From Burkholderia cepacia (GTDB lineage: Bacteria > Pseudomonadota > Gammaproteobacteria > Burkholderiales > Burkholderiaceae): a DNA stretch of 64,000 bases. The position numbers and the translations under genes were made by a program. Of this stretch, positions 1 through 8,154 are shown one piece after another (within the stretch, counting starts at the first letter, position 1; every line of letters begins with the position of its first letter). The stretch is from assembly GCF_029962485.1 (NCBI RefSeq), contig NZ_CP073638.1, positions 1,178,001-1,242,000 of the forward strand, given 5' to 3'. Below the pieces are notes generated by a model, which was given only the letters and a program-made list of their open reading frames with translations, ran no database searches and was not told the DNA's origin.

Positions 1-1192
1 GGTTCGCGGTGATCCCGCTCACGCAGCGCTCCGCGAGTGTCGTGCAGGCGGCCGTCAGATGGCTGAAGCTGCGGAACAGCGCGCTGGCGATCACCGGCTC
101 GAACGCATTGAGCTGAAGCTGCCCGGCCTCGGCCGCGAAGGTCACGGTCAGGTCGTTGCCGAACACCTCGAACGCGACCTGGTTGACGACTTCCGGGATC
201 ACCGGATTCACCTTGCCGGGCATGATCGACGAGCCGGCCTGCACGGGCGGCAGGTTGATCTCGCCGAAACCGGCGCGCGGGCCGCTCGACAGCAGCCGCA
301 GGTCGTTGCAGATCTTCGACAGCTTGACGGCGATGCGCTTGAGCACGCCCGACACCTGCACGAACGCGCCGCAATCCTGCGTCGCCTCGATCAGGTTCGG
401 CGCGGTGCTCAGGTCGAGCCCGGTGATGCGCCGCAGCGCGGCCAGCGCCTTCTCCGCGTACTCGGGATGCGCGGTGATCCCCGTGCCGATCGCGGTCGCG
501 CCGAGATTGATCTCGCGAATCAGCCAGCCGGCTTCCTGCAACCGCGCGATGTCTTCCGTCAGCATCACCGCGTAGGTCGAGAATTCCTGGCCAAGCGTCA
601 TCGGCACGGCATCCTGCAACTGCGTGCGACCGAGCTTGAGCAAACCGGCAAATGCATCGGCACGCTCGGCGAATGCATCGCGCAACCGCGCCATCGCTTC
701 GAGCAGGTGTTCGACCGCGAAGCACGTCGCGACACGGATCGCGGTCGGATAGACGTCGTTGGTGCTCTGCGCGAGATTGACGTGCTCGTTCGGGTGCAGG
801 TATTCGTACTGCCCTCGCGCGTGCCCCATGATTTCGAGCGCGCGGTTGCAGATCACCTCGTTCGCGTTCATGTTGGTCGACGTGCCGGCGCCGCCCTGGA
901 TGACGTCGACGACGAACTGGTCGTGCAGGCGCCCTTCGCGGATCTCGACGCATGCGGCGGCGATCGCATCGCGGTACGGCCGCGGCAGCAGCCCGAGCTC
1001 GCAGTTGGCGTCGGCCGCCGCTTCCTTCACGGCCGCGAGCGCCATCACGAGGTACGGCAGCGACGCAACGGTGCGGCCCGTGATGTCGAAATTCTCTTTC
1101 GCGCGCAGCGTATGGACGCCGTAATAGGCGTCCGCCGGAATGCTTCGTTTACCTAAAAGATCCGCTTCGACGCGGAAGCCGCTTTCTGTCAT
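1..1192 (-). CDS. aspA: Aspartate ammonia-lyase (aspartase), 3' end cut by window edge
   Basis: Reverse-strand frame read from ATG at 1192, open to base 1, about 397 residues seen. Aspartase interconverts L-aspartate with fumarate and ammonia in the cytoplasm. The N-terminus reads MTESGFRVEADLLGKR and continues with the fumarase/aspartase family blocks GAGTSTNMNANEV and the active-site signature GSSIMPGKVNPV, whose serine is the catalytic base of the family. AspA is about 470 residues, so roughly 70 C-terminal residues lie outside the window. The gene is divergent from a LysR regulator starting 142 bases away, which may control it. Fumarase C is the nearest alternative, but the sequence reads as aspartase. 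Confidence 0.9.
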   Translation of the reverse strand, partial: MTESGFRVEADLLGKRSIPADAYYGVHTLRAKENFDITGRTVASLPYLVMALAAVKEAAADANCELGLLPRPYRDAIAAACVEIREGRLHDQFVVDVIQGGAGTSTNMNANEVICNRALEIMGHARGQYEYLHPNEHVNLAQSTNDVYPTAIRVATCFAVEHLLEAMARLRDAFAERADAFAGLLKLGRTQLQDAVPMTLGQEFSTYAVMLTEDIARLQEAGWLIREINLGATAIGTGITAHPEYAEKALAALRRITGLDLSTAPNLIEATQDCGAFVQVSGVLKRIAVKLSKICNDLRLLSSGPRAGFGEINLPPVQAGSSIMPGKVNPVIPEVVNQVAFEVFGNDLTVTFAAEAGQLQLNAFEPVIASALFRSFSHLTAACTTLAERCVSGITAN

Positions 1193-1333
1193 CGTGCCCT
1201 CCTGAGTGTCTCGTACCGCTCGTCGTCCGCCGCTTCCCGACGCGACGGGTTCGCATTCTATGCCTTTGCAAAAACAAGCTCGCTTCTGTATTATCGAAAG
1301 CGGTTTTGCGTGGGACGCAACAGCGAGAATCGA

Positions 1334-2308
1334 ATGAAAAAAGGCGCGAGAGAAACCGGCATCGATCACATGGGCGCGATGCGTGCGTTCGTGAGAGTGG
1401 TCGAAACAGGGAGTTTTTCGGCGGTCGCGAAGGAGATGCACGTGTCGACGTCGACCGTCGCACGCAAGGTCACGGCAATCGAGGAGGCCCTCGGCGTCGC
1501 GCTGCTGCACCGCTCGACGCACAGCGTGACGCTCACCGAAGCCGGCCACATCTACCTGGAGCGCGCGGTCACGCTGATCGCCGATCTCGACGACACGCTG
1601 CGCGTCGTCGCCGAGTTGAATGCGCGGCCGAGCGGCCCGCTGAAGCTCACCGCGCCGGTCGCGTTCGGCCGCCGTCATCTCGCGCCGCTGGTCGCGCCGT
1701 TTCTCGCGCGCTATCCGACGATCCAGCTCGACGTGCGGCTCACCGACAACCACAACGATCTCGTGGCCGGCGGCTTCGATCTCGACATTCACGAAGGCGA
1801 GAATTACCTGGACAACCTGGTCGTGCACCGGCTGTCGCGCAACGACAGCATCCTTTGCGCGACGCCCGGTTATCTCGACCGCTGCGGGCGCCCGGCGTCA
1901 CCGGACGACCTGAAGCACCACAACTGCCTGCGCTACGTGCATCCGGAAGGCGATCCGCGCTGGGATCTCGTGAACGGCGACGCGCAGCACAGCGTGCTGC
2001 CTGCCGGCAATCTCGTCACCGATCATTCGGAGCTGCTGCTCGAAGCGACCTGTGCGGGCCTCGGCATCGCGGAGTTCGAGATCTGGCTGGTGCGCGACCT
2101 GCTCGCGAGCGGCCAGCTCGAAGCCGTGTTGCCGCGCTACCGGCTGCAGAACCGGCTGACGGGCGAATACATCTACATCGCGTATCTGGCGAACCGGCGC
2201 AGCTCGGCGAAGCTGCGCGTGCTGAAGGAATTCCTCGCGGAACATCTCGCGCAGATCGGCGAGTTGTCGGAACTGGAACTCGCGAAAATTCGCGGCGAAC
2301 GCGCGTAG
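1334..2308 (+). CDS. LysR-family transcriptional regulator
   Basis: About 324 residues. The N-terminal winged helix-turn-helix reads MGAMRAFVRVVETGSFSAVA followed by VSTSTVARKVTAIEEALG, and the C-terminal part is a periplasmic-binding-like effector domain. An open frame extends to a GTG at 1310; I prefer ATG 1334, while ATG 1370 (just before MGAMRAF) is also possible because the helix-turn-helix begins right there. It is divergent from aspA with a 141-base intergenic region, the classic position for a LysR protein controlling its neighbour. Effector and regulon cannot be read from the sequence. Confidence 0.88.
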   Translation: MKKGARETGIDHMGAMRAFVRVVETGSFSAVAKEMHVSTSTVARKVTAIEEALGVALLHRSTHSVTLTEAGHIYLERAVTLIADLDDTLRVVAELNARPSGPLKLTAPVAFGRRHLAPLVAPFLARYPTIQLDVRLTDNHNDLVAGGFDLDIHEGENYLDNLVVHRLSRNDSILCATPGYLDRCGRPASPDDLKHHNCLRYVHPEGDPRWDLVNGDAQHSVLPAGNLVTDHSELLLEATCAGLGIAEFEIWLVRDLLASGQLEAVLPRYRLQNRLTGEYIYIAYLANRRSSAKLRVLKEFLAEHLAQIGELSELELAKIRGERA

Positions 2309-2354
2309 CGCGCGGCCCGGATCGCAAGCCGCGCGCGTCGGCGGGCGACCGCGG

Positions 2355-3419
2355 TCAGGCCGCCTGCAATTCGAACGGGAACGTGGCGTGTCCGAACTCG
2401 ATGCCCTGCGTGTTGAGCATCCGTGGCCGGTGGAAGCCGGCCAGTTGCGCGCGCTGCGCGGCCGTGCCAATCTGCAGCCGCTCGAGGATTTCGCTGACGA
2501 CCATGTAGAGCACGTCGAGATTGCCGTCCTCGATCTTCACCGAGATGCCGAGCGCGCCATCCGCGCCGAGCTGACGCGTGCGTTCCGATGCGCGCACGCC
2601 GATCCCGTAGCACGCATCGGCGCCGAGCTTGCCAACCACTTGCCCGTCGAACGCGTTCATCAGCACCGTGCAATAGCGCCCATCGCCCGCGACGAGTTCC
2701 GGATGGGCCGTCATCGCATGATGAATGCGCGCGAGCGCGCGGACGCGATCGGTAATCGCGCTGCCGCCCGCTTCCACCGCGTCGGCACCGTCGGCCAGCG
2801 ACGCATAAAGACGCGCGAGGCGATCCAGCGAGAACGCCGGCGTCGGCAGGTTGCAGCCGTCGATGCCCCAGTCGACCTCGTCGTCGCGCAACCCGCACGC
2901 GTCGGCCACCACATGCTTCACACGCACCTGCATCGGATGGTCGGGCAGATGGTAGTCGGCGATTGCCGCGCCGATCGCCTGCGCGCCGGCCAGCATCCCG
3001 ACATGCTTGCCCGAACAGTTGCTGCACACGCCGGTCGGCATGTAGTCGCGCTTGATCCACGACCGGTACACCGCATCCGACAGCGGCGGATGGCCGCCGC
3101 ATCGCAGGTCCGATTCGTGCGCGGCGACCTTCGCGAGCATCGCCCGCGTGCGCTCGATGTGACGGTCCTCGCTGCTGTGCGACGCGCACATCAGCGCAAT
3201 GTCCGCATCGTCGAAGCCGAAACGCTCGGGCGCGCCCGTCTCGATCACCGACAGCGCCTGCGCCGGCTTGGCGGCCGACCGCGCCAGCGTCATCCGGAAC
3301 GGATCGCCGAACCGGGCCAGCAACCTGCCGCGTGCATCGACCACCGCCACATGAGCGACGTGCGTGTTCTCGATCGCGTTACCACGGTAAGTGACGACCG
3401 CTGCGCGTTGGGTGTCCAT
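2355..3419 (-). CDS. L-asparaginase, type II thermolabile (Rhizobium etli-like) family
   Basis: 354 residues, starting MDTQRAAVVTYRGNAIENTH. It belongs to the asparaginase II family of the Rhizobium etli type (PF06089), unrelated to the classical E. coli AnsA/AnsB fold, and hydrolyses L-asparagine to aspartate and ammonia. Recognisable blocks are SHSSEDRHIERT, CSNCSGKHVGML with the conserved Cys, Ser and Lys, and GIDGCNLPTPAFSL. No signal peptide, so cytoplasmic. The ATG at 3419 is preceded by AAGGAGAC at good spacing, so longer starts are rejected. Aspartate formed here could feed the neighbouring aspartase. The gene is divergent from the TonB receptor and shares a 323-base control region with possible operators. 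Confidence 0.88.
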   Translation of the reverse strand: MDTQRAAVVTYRGNAIENTHVAHVAVVDARGRLLARFGDPFRMTLARSAAKPAQALSVIETGAPERFGFDDADIALMCASHSSEDRHIERTRAMLAKVAAHESDLRCGGHPPLSDAVYRSWIKRDYMPTGVCSNCSGKHVGMLAGAQAIGAAIADYHLPDHPMQVRVKHVVADACGLRDDEVDWGIDGCNLPTPAFSLDRLARLYASLADGADAVEAGGSAITDRVRALARIHHAMTAHPELVAGDGRYCTVLMNAFDGQVVGKLGADACYGIGVRASERTRQLGADGALGISVKIEDGNLDVLYMVVSEILERLQIGTAAQRAQLAGFHRPRMLNTQGIEFGHATFPFELQAA

Positions 3420-3572
3420 CGTGTGTTGTCTCCTTGCTCGGGGCCTGGCTGCCGGGGCCCGTCCAACCGGTACCGCAGTGTAGCGAGTCGCCGCCGCCGC
3501 GCGCCGGCCAGGCGATGGAAAGCGGTGTTGCACCCGATGCAAAGGCAATCGCGCCCCCACTAAAGCCTGACT

Positions 3573-3620
3573 GGATTAGTACAAAAACCATTCAATCGTT
3601 TACATATTTGGTACTAATCC
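3573..3620. promoter_or_regulatory. Perfect 10-bp inverted repeat, candidate operator
   Basis: GGATTAGTAC at 3573-3582 is repeated as its exact reverse complement GTACTAATCC at 3611-3620, with 28 bases between. A third GTAC follows at 3621-3624. The site lies in the divergent region between the asparaginase and the TonB receptor. It overlaps a motif also present upstream of the IclR gene at 33106. This looks like a paired binding site for a dimeric repressor; the protein is unknown. Confidence 0.45.
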
Positions 3621-3640
3621 GTACAATTGCGATCGCAAAC

Positions 3641-3659
3641 GCGAATCATACGCATTTAC
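3641..3659 (+). promoter_or_regulatory. Candidate Fur box
   Basis: GCGAATCATACGCATTTAC matches 12 of 19 positions of the classical Fur consensus GATAATGATAATCATTATC. It lies about 85 bases upstream of the siderophore receptor start. TonB-dependent siderophore receptors are normally repressed by Fur with iron, so the location makes sense. The match is by eye only. Confidence 0.4.
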
Positions 3660-3742
3660 ATTGACGTTTTCCGATGTTTCGGGCTGTGCTGTCCGCATCG
3701 AGAAAACGCGCCCGATCACCGAACCTTCCGCTGCTTCCCGAT

Positions 3743-5983
3743 ATGCCTGCCCAGTTCAAGACGAGGCCTCGCGCCCTCGTGTCGGCGCTGACCTGCTCCG
3801 TGTTCCTGACGCCGCTGCTCGCTTCCGCCGCAACCGCTCCCGCTTCCGCCCCTGCCGCCGACCAGCCCGCGCCGGCCGCCGACGTACCGGCAACGCTGCC
3901 GACGATCGCGGTCCAGTCGTCCGCGCTGTCGGACATGCAGGTGAAACGCTCGCCGTCGTACAAGTTCACCGCGCCGCTGCTCGATACGCCGCGCTCGGTC
4001 ACGGTGATCCCCGAGCAGTTGATCAAGGAAAAGAACGTCACGTCGTTCGCGGACGCGCTGCGCTCGGTGCCGGGCATCACGTTCCTCGGCGGCGATGCGG
4101 CCGCGAACCCGTCGGCCGACCGTCCGGTGATCCGCGGCTTCGAATCGCGCAACTCGATCTTCGTCGACGGGATGCGCGACTCGGGGCTGCAGAACCGCGA
4201 GACGTTCGCGGTCGAGCAGATCAGCGTGATCAAGGGCCCCGATTCGGTCTACGCGGGCCGCGGCTCGGTGGGCGGCAGCATCGACATCGTCACGAAGACG
4301 CCGAAGAACGACAACTTCATCAACAGCAGCATCGGTTTCGGCACCGACGGCTACAAGCGCGCGACGGTCGACGCGAACCGCAAGATCAACGACACGACGG
4401 CCGTACGCCTGAACGTGATGGGTCACGACGCGAACCAGGCCGGCCGCAACGACGTGTACAACAAGCGCTGGGGCGTCGCGCCGTCGATCGTATTCGGGCT
4501 GAACACGCCGACCACGGTCACGGTCAGCTACTACCACATGAACTCGTACGACATGCCGGATTTCAGCGTGCCGTTCCGCGCGTCGGGCGGCACGCCGGTG
4601 CCGACCGATCGCGGGCAGTTCTTCGGGCTGAACACGCGCGACTACCGCTATGGGCAGACGGACACCGGCGAAATCCGCGTCGAGCACAAGATCAACGACG
4701 ACTGGAAGTTGAAGAACACGACGATGTTCGGCCGCTCGACGCTCGATTACGTGGCAACGAATCCGCAGATCCTCGCGTCGAACCCGAACATGCTGAGCCT
4801 GCAGGCGAAGAGCGGCAAGTACGCGCTCAACGGCTTCTCGAACCAGACCGAAGTCACCGGCAGCGCGAGCCTGTTCGGCATGAAGCACACGATGACGGCC
4901 GGCGTCGAGTTCAGCCATGAACAGGCGCGCTACGAGGGCTATCTCGTGTCGGATTCGGCCGGCAACAACATCCGCTCGGGCGGCCCGTGCTCGGTGGCCG
5001 GCAACTGCACGCCGCTCGCGGGCGGCTGGAACCCGAACATGCCGTGGACCGGCAGCATCGTGCTGAACGGCGACAAGGGCTTCCCCGGCGCGACGACGAA
5101 CACGCGCACCGACACGGTTTCCGCGTACATCTTCGACACGGTCAAGCTGTCCGAGCGCTGGCAGTTCAACACGGGCCTGCGTTTCGACCGCTACGACACG
5201 ACCGGCAAGCAGGCCGGCGTCGCCGACCTGTCGAACACGTCGAACCTGTTCAGCTACCAGTTCGGCCTCGTGTTCAAGCCGGTGACCAACGTGAGCCTGT
5301 ACGCGTCGTACGGCACGTCGTCGAACCCGCCGGGGTCGAACGGCGGCCTCGGCGGCGGCACCGACCAGATCACCGCGACCAACCAGGATCTCGCGCCCGA
5401 GCGCTCGCGCAACATCGAGATCGGCGCGAAGTGGGACGTGCTGCAGGACCAGCTGTCGCTGACGTCGGCGCTGTTCCAGACCGAAAAGACCAACGCGCGC
5501 GTCAGCGACGGCCTCGGTCACACGGTCAACGCGGGCAAGCAGCGCGTGCGCGGCTTCGAATTCGGCTTCGCGGGCAACATGACGCCGAAGTGGCACGTGT
5601 TCGGCGGCTATTCGTACCTGAATGCGATCACGACCGACGCGGGCCCCGGCAGCCCGGGCGCGTCGGGCCTGCCGATGGTGATGGTGCCGAAGCACAACTT
5701 CACGCTGTGGACGAGCTACGACGTGATGCCGAAGCTCACGCTCGGCGCCGGTGCGACGGTGATGAGCCAGACCTACGCGTCGGTATCCGCGACGACGAAG
5801 AAATGGACGCCCGGTTATGCACGCTTCGACGCGGCCGCGACGTGGCGCGTGAACAAGACGATGGACGTTCAGCTCAACGTGCAGAACCTGTTCGACAAGA
5901 AGTATTACGCGAGCGCGTACCCGATCTACGCGACGTGGGCGCCGGGCCGCTCGGCGATGGTCACGCTCAACTTCTATCAGTAA
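3743..5983 (+). CDS. TonB-dependent siderophore receptor (catecholate/Fiu-like)
   Basis: 746 residues from ATG 3743; the frame is open to 3674, but MPAQFKTRPRALVSALTCSV begins a clean signal peptide ending near LLASAATA. Order: short linker, plug domain (SVTVIPEQLIKEKNVTSFAD, then VPGITFLGGD and PVIRGFESRNSIFVDGMRDS, residues about 60-180), then a 22-strand beta barrel ending in the usual outer-membrane terminal Phe-Tyr-Gln strand (SAMVTLNFYQ). It imports ferric siderophores across the outer membrane with TonB-ExbBD energy. No siderophore synthesis genes are in the window, so it may serve a xenosiderophore. Its 3' end meets the aldehyde dehydrogenase tail to tail over a shared terminator. Confidence 0.9.
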   Translation: MPAQFKTRPRALVSALTCSVFLTPLLASAATAPASAPAADQPAPAADVPATLPTIAVQSSALSDMQVKRSPSYKFTAPLLDTPRSVTVIPEQLIKEKNVTSFADALRSVPGITFLGGDAAANPSADRPVIRGFESRNSIFVDGMRDSGLQNRETFAVEQISVIKGPDSVYAGRGSVGGSIDIVTKTPKNDNFINSSIGFGTDGYKRATVDANRKINDTTAVRLNVMGHDANQAGRNDVYNKRWGVAPSIVFGLNTPTTVTVSYYHMNSYDMPDFSVPFRASGGTPVPTDRGQFFGLNTRDYRYGQTDTGEIRVEHKINDDWKLKNTTMFGRSTLDYVATNPQILASNPNMLSLQAKSGKYALNGFSNQTEVTGSASLFGMKHTMTAGVEFSHEQARYEGYLVSDSAGNNIRSGGPCSVAGNCTPLAGGWNPNMPWTGSIVLNGDKGFPGATTNTRTDTVSAYIFDTVKLSERWQFNTGLRFDRYDTTGKQAGVADLSNTSNLFSYQFGLVFKPVTNVSLYASYGTSSNPPGSNGGLGGGTDQITATNQDLAPERSRNIEIGAKWDVLQDQLSLTSALFQTEKTNARVSDGLGHTVNAGKQRVRGFEFGFAGNMTPKWHVFGGYSYLNAITTDAGPGSPGASGLPMVMVPKHNFTLWTSYDVMPKLTLGAGATVMSQTYASVSATTKKWTPGYARFDAAATWRVNKTMDVQLNVQNLFDKKYYASAYPIYATWAPGRSAMVTLNFYQ

Positions 5984-5991
5984 CGCGGTTG

Positions 5992-6026
5992 GCGGCGGGA
6001 GGGCGTGGCACGCCCTGCCCCGCCGC
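5992..6026. terminator. Bidirectional terminator hairpin
   Basis: A long near-perfect stem lies between the converging receptor and aldehyde dehydrogenase genes: GGGCGTG and CACGCCC flank a single base, and outside them GCGGCGGG pairs with CCCCGCCGC. No clear T-run on the plus side. It probably ends transcription from both sides. Confidence 0.6.
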
Positions 6027-6028
6027 GT

Positions 6029-7483
6029 TCACCACGGCAGCGAATACGTCTTCACGTTCGTGAAGCTCTTCATCGCTTCCTGCACGCCTTCCTTGTAGCC
6101 GAGCCCCGAATCCTTCACGCCGCCGAACGGCGTGACTTCGAGCCGATAGCCCGGCACTTCGCGCACGTTCACGCTGCCGACTTCCAGCTCGGTGATGAAG
6201 CGCGTGATGTGGTCGAAGCGGTTTGTGCACACCGACGACGACAGCGCATAGTCGGTGCTGTTCGACATCCGGATCGCTTCGTCGATGTCGCGAAAGCGCA
6301 TGATCGGCGACACGGGGCCGAACGTCTCGTACTTCACGAGCGGCATATCGGGCGTCACGCGATCGATCACCGTCGGCGAATACAGCGCGCCGTCGCGCAC
6401 GTTGCCGACCAGCAGCCGCGCGCCGCGCGAAATTGCATCGTTCACCTGCTGCTCGCAGAACTTCGCGGCCGCTTCGTCGATCACGGTGCCCATGTCGACC
6501 GACGGATCGGACGGATTGCCGTACGACCATGCGCGCGTTTTTTCGACGACCAGCTCGGTGAAGCGATCGGCCACCGACGCGTGCACGAGCATCCGCTTGA
6601 TCGCCGTGCAGCGCTGCCCCGAGTTCTTGTACGAGCCCGACACCGCGAGCGTGCTCGCTTCGTCGAGATCGGCATCTTCCATCACGATGATCGGATCGTT
6701 ACCGCCGAGTTCGAGCACCGCGCGCCGGTAGCCCATCCGCGACGCGATCGACTTGCCGATCGACACTCCGCCCGTGAACGTGATGAGGTCGATCGCCGGG
6801 TTCGTGATCAGCTCGTCGGCGATTTCCCTCGGGTTTCCGGTAATCACCTGCAGCATCTGCGGCGGCAGGCCGGCTTCGTACAGGATGTCCGCGAACAGGT
6901 AGCACGACAGCGGCACCTTCTCGGAAGGCTTCACGACGATCCGGTTGTTGGTCGCGACCGACGGCACGATCTTGTGCGCGACCTGGTTCATCGGATGGTT
7001 GAACGGCGTGATCGCCGAAATCACGCCGAGCAGCGGATCGCGCTGCGTGTACACGCGGCGCTTCTTGCCGTGCGGCGTCAGATCGCACGAGAAGATCTGC
7101 CCGTCGTCCTTCAGCACTTCACCGGCGCCGAACGTCAGCACGTCGGCCACGCGGCCCGCCTCGTACGTCGAATCCTTGATGCACAACCCGGCCTCGGCCG
7201 TGATCAGCGCCGCGATCTCCGCCGTGCGCGAGCGCACGATGTCGGCCGCACGGCGCAGGATCGCCGCGCGATCGTGACGCGTGAGCGTCGGCCGGTAGGC
7301 ACGCGCGACCGCGAACGCGCGGCGCACATCGTCGAGCGTCGCTTTCGGTACGGTGCCGACCAGCGAGCCGTCGTACGGGTTGCGCACGTCGATGACGGCG
7401 TCGCGCCACACGCGCTGCCCGTCGATGCGCAACGCTTCGTGCCGCACGCCGGACGCGGGAACCGGCTTCAGGACCGTACTCAT
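6029..7483 (-). CDS. phnY: Aldehyde dehydrogenase, phosphonoacetaldehyde dehydrogenase (PhnY)-like
   Basis: 484 residues from ATG 7483, preceded by GGAGACGAC. It is an NAD(P)-dependent aldehyde dehydrogenase with the catalytic Cys292 in SGQRCTAIKR, the general-base Glu in LELGGNDP, and the long family-specific stretch GLCIKDSTYEAGR ... DLTPHGKKRRVYTQRDPL seen in phosphonoacetaldehyde dehydrogenases, which make phosphonoacetate from 2-aminoethylphosphonate breakdown. No other phn genes are present, but a sulfoacetaldehyde acetyltransferase gene lies 6.6 kb away, so an analogous sulfonated aldehyde is a possible substrate (inference). A GNAT gene sits 59 bases upstream in the same direction, suggesting co-transcription. 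Confidence 0.8.
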   Translation of the reverse strand: MSTVLKPVPASGVRHEALRIDGQRVWRDAVIDVRNPYDGSLVGTVPKATLDDVRRAFAVARAYRPTLTRHDRAAILRRAADIVRSRTAEIAALITAEAGLCIKDSTYEAGRVADVLTFGAGEVLKDDGQIFSCDLTPHGKKRRVYTQRDPLLGVISAITPFNHPMNQVAHKIVPSVATNNRIVVKPSEKVPLSCYLFADILYEAGLPPQMLQVITGNPREIADELITNPAIDLITFTGGVSIGKSIASRMGYRRAVLELGGNDPIIVMEDADLDEASTLAVSGSYKNSGQRCTAIKRMLVHASVADRFTELVVEKTRAWSYGNPSDPSVDMGTVIDEAAAKFCEQQVNDAISRGARLLVGNVRDGALYSPTVIDRVTPDMPLVKYETFGPVSPIMRFRDIDEAIRMSNSTDYALSSSVCTNRFDHITRFITELEVGSVNVREVPGYRLEVTPFGGVKDSGLGYKEGVQEAMKSFTNVKTYSLPW

Positions 7484-7542
7484 GTCGTCTCCGTCTTGGT
7501 GTTGAGTGATCGTGGCCACGCAATCGGGTGTCGCGGCGCGCA

Positions 7543-7884
7543 CTAGCGCATCACGACCAGCCCTTCGTATTCAAGGCAGCGGCACAGCGTTGCCCATGCC
7601 GGCGAGTCGGGCCACGCTCGCGCGCCGGTGTCGATGCGGATCGGCCGCCCGAATTCGCGCGATGCACACGCCAGCAGCGTGTGCGCGATACCGCAGCGCC
7701 GGTAGGCGGGTTCGACGAACAGCCGCGTGAGCGACGGCGATCGTGCGGCACCTCCGCCGTCGTCGTCGATGCCGAGTTCGCCGATCGCCTCGTCGTCGCG
7801 ATACGCGACCGCCGTCGCGCGAGCGTCGTCGAACACGATGCGGATCACGCGCGCGCAGCGATCCCTGAACACGACGACGTGCAT
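7543..7884 (-). CDS. GNAT-family N-acetyltransferase
   Basis: 113 residues from ATG 7884, which has a strong AGGAGG seven bases upstream; the longer open frame to 8118 is not needed. The core acetyl-CoA motif is visible as LTRLFVEPAYRRCGIAHTLL, equivalent to motif A (Q/RxxGxG/A) of GCN5-related acetyltransferases. The substrate is unknown. It is followed 59 bases later by the PhnY-like dehydrogenase on the same strand and is divergent from the MocR regulator, so it probably heads a two-gene operon controlled by that regulator. Confidence 0.75.
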   Translation of the reverse strand: MHVVVFRDRCARVIRIVFDDARATAVAYRDDEAIGELGIDDDGGGAARSPSLTRLFVEPAYRRCGIAHTLLACASREFGRPIRIDTGARAWPDSPAWATLCRCLEYEGLVVMR

Positions 7885-8154
7885 GGCACCCCTCCTTCGC
7901 ATCACGATGCAGGCGCACGCGATGCGCGCACGCCTCCCTGCGCCCGCGTACCGGGGAGTTATCCGGATCGTCCAGGGGCGACGAGTTGAGTATCGTCTTG
8001 CCACGTCGGCACGCAGTAGTGCCAGTCGACACCTTTCATTGAGTCCACATCCGCGGCGCGACGCGCGTATTCTCGCGACACCGCGCCTCTCGCGGGCCTG
8101 CGCCCCCACTGCGCGCACCGCCTCGCGTTTCCCGTACCGATCACAGGAGGAAGC

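Noticed and set aside
3716..5695. Very long open frame antisense to the TonB receptor
   Set aside because: It is Arg/Ala-rich with no domain, mirrors a clearly conserved gene and arises from GC-rich third positions.
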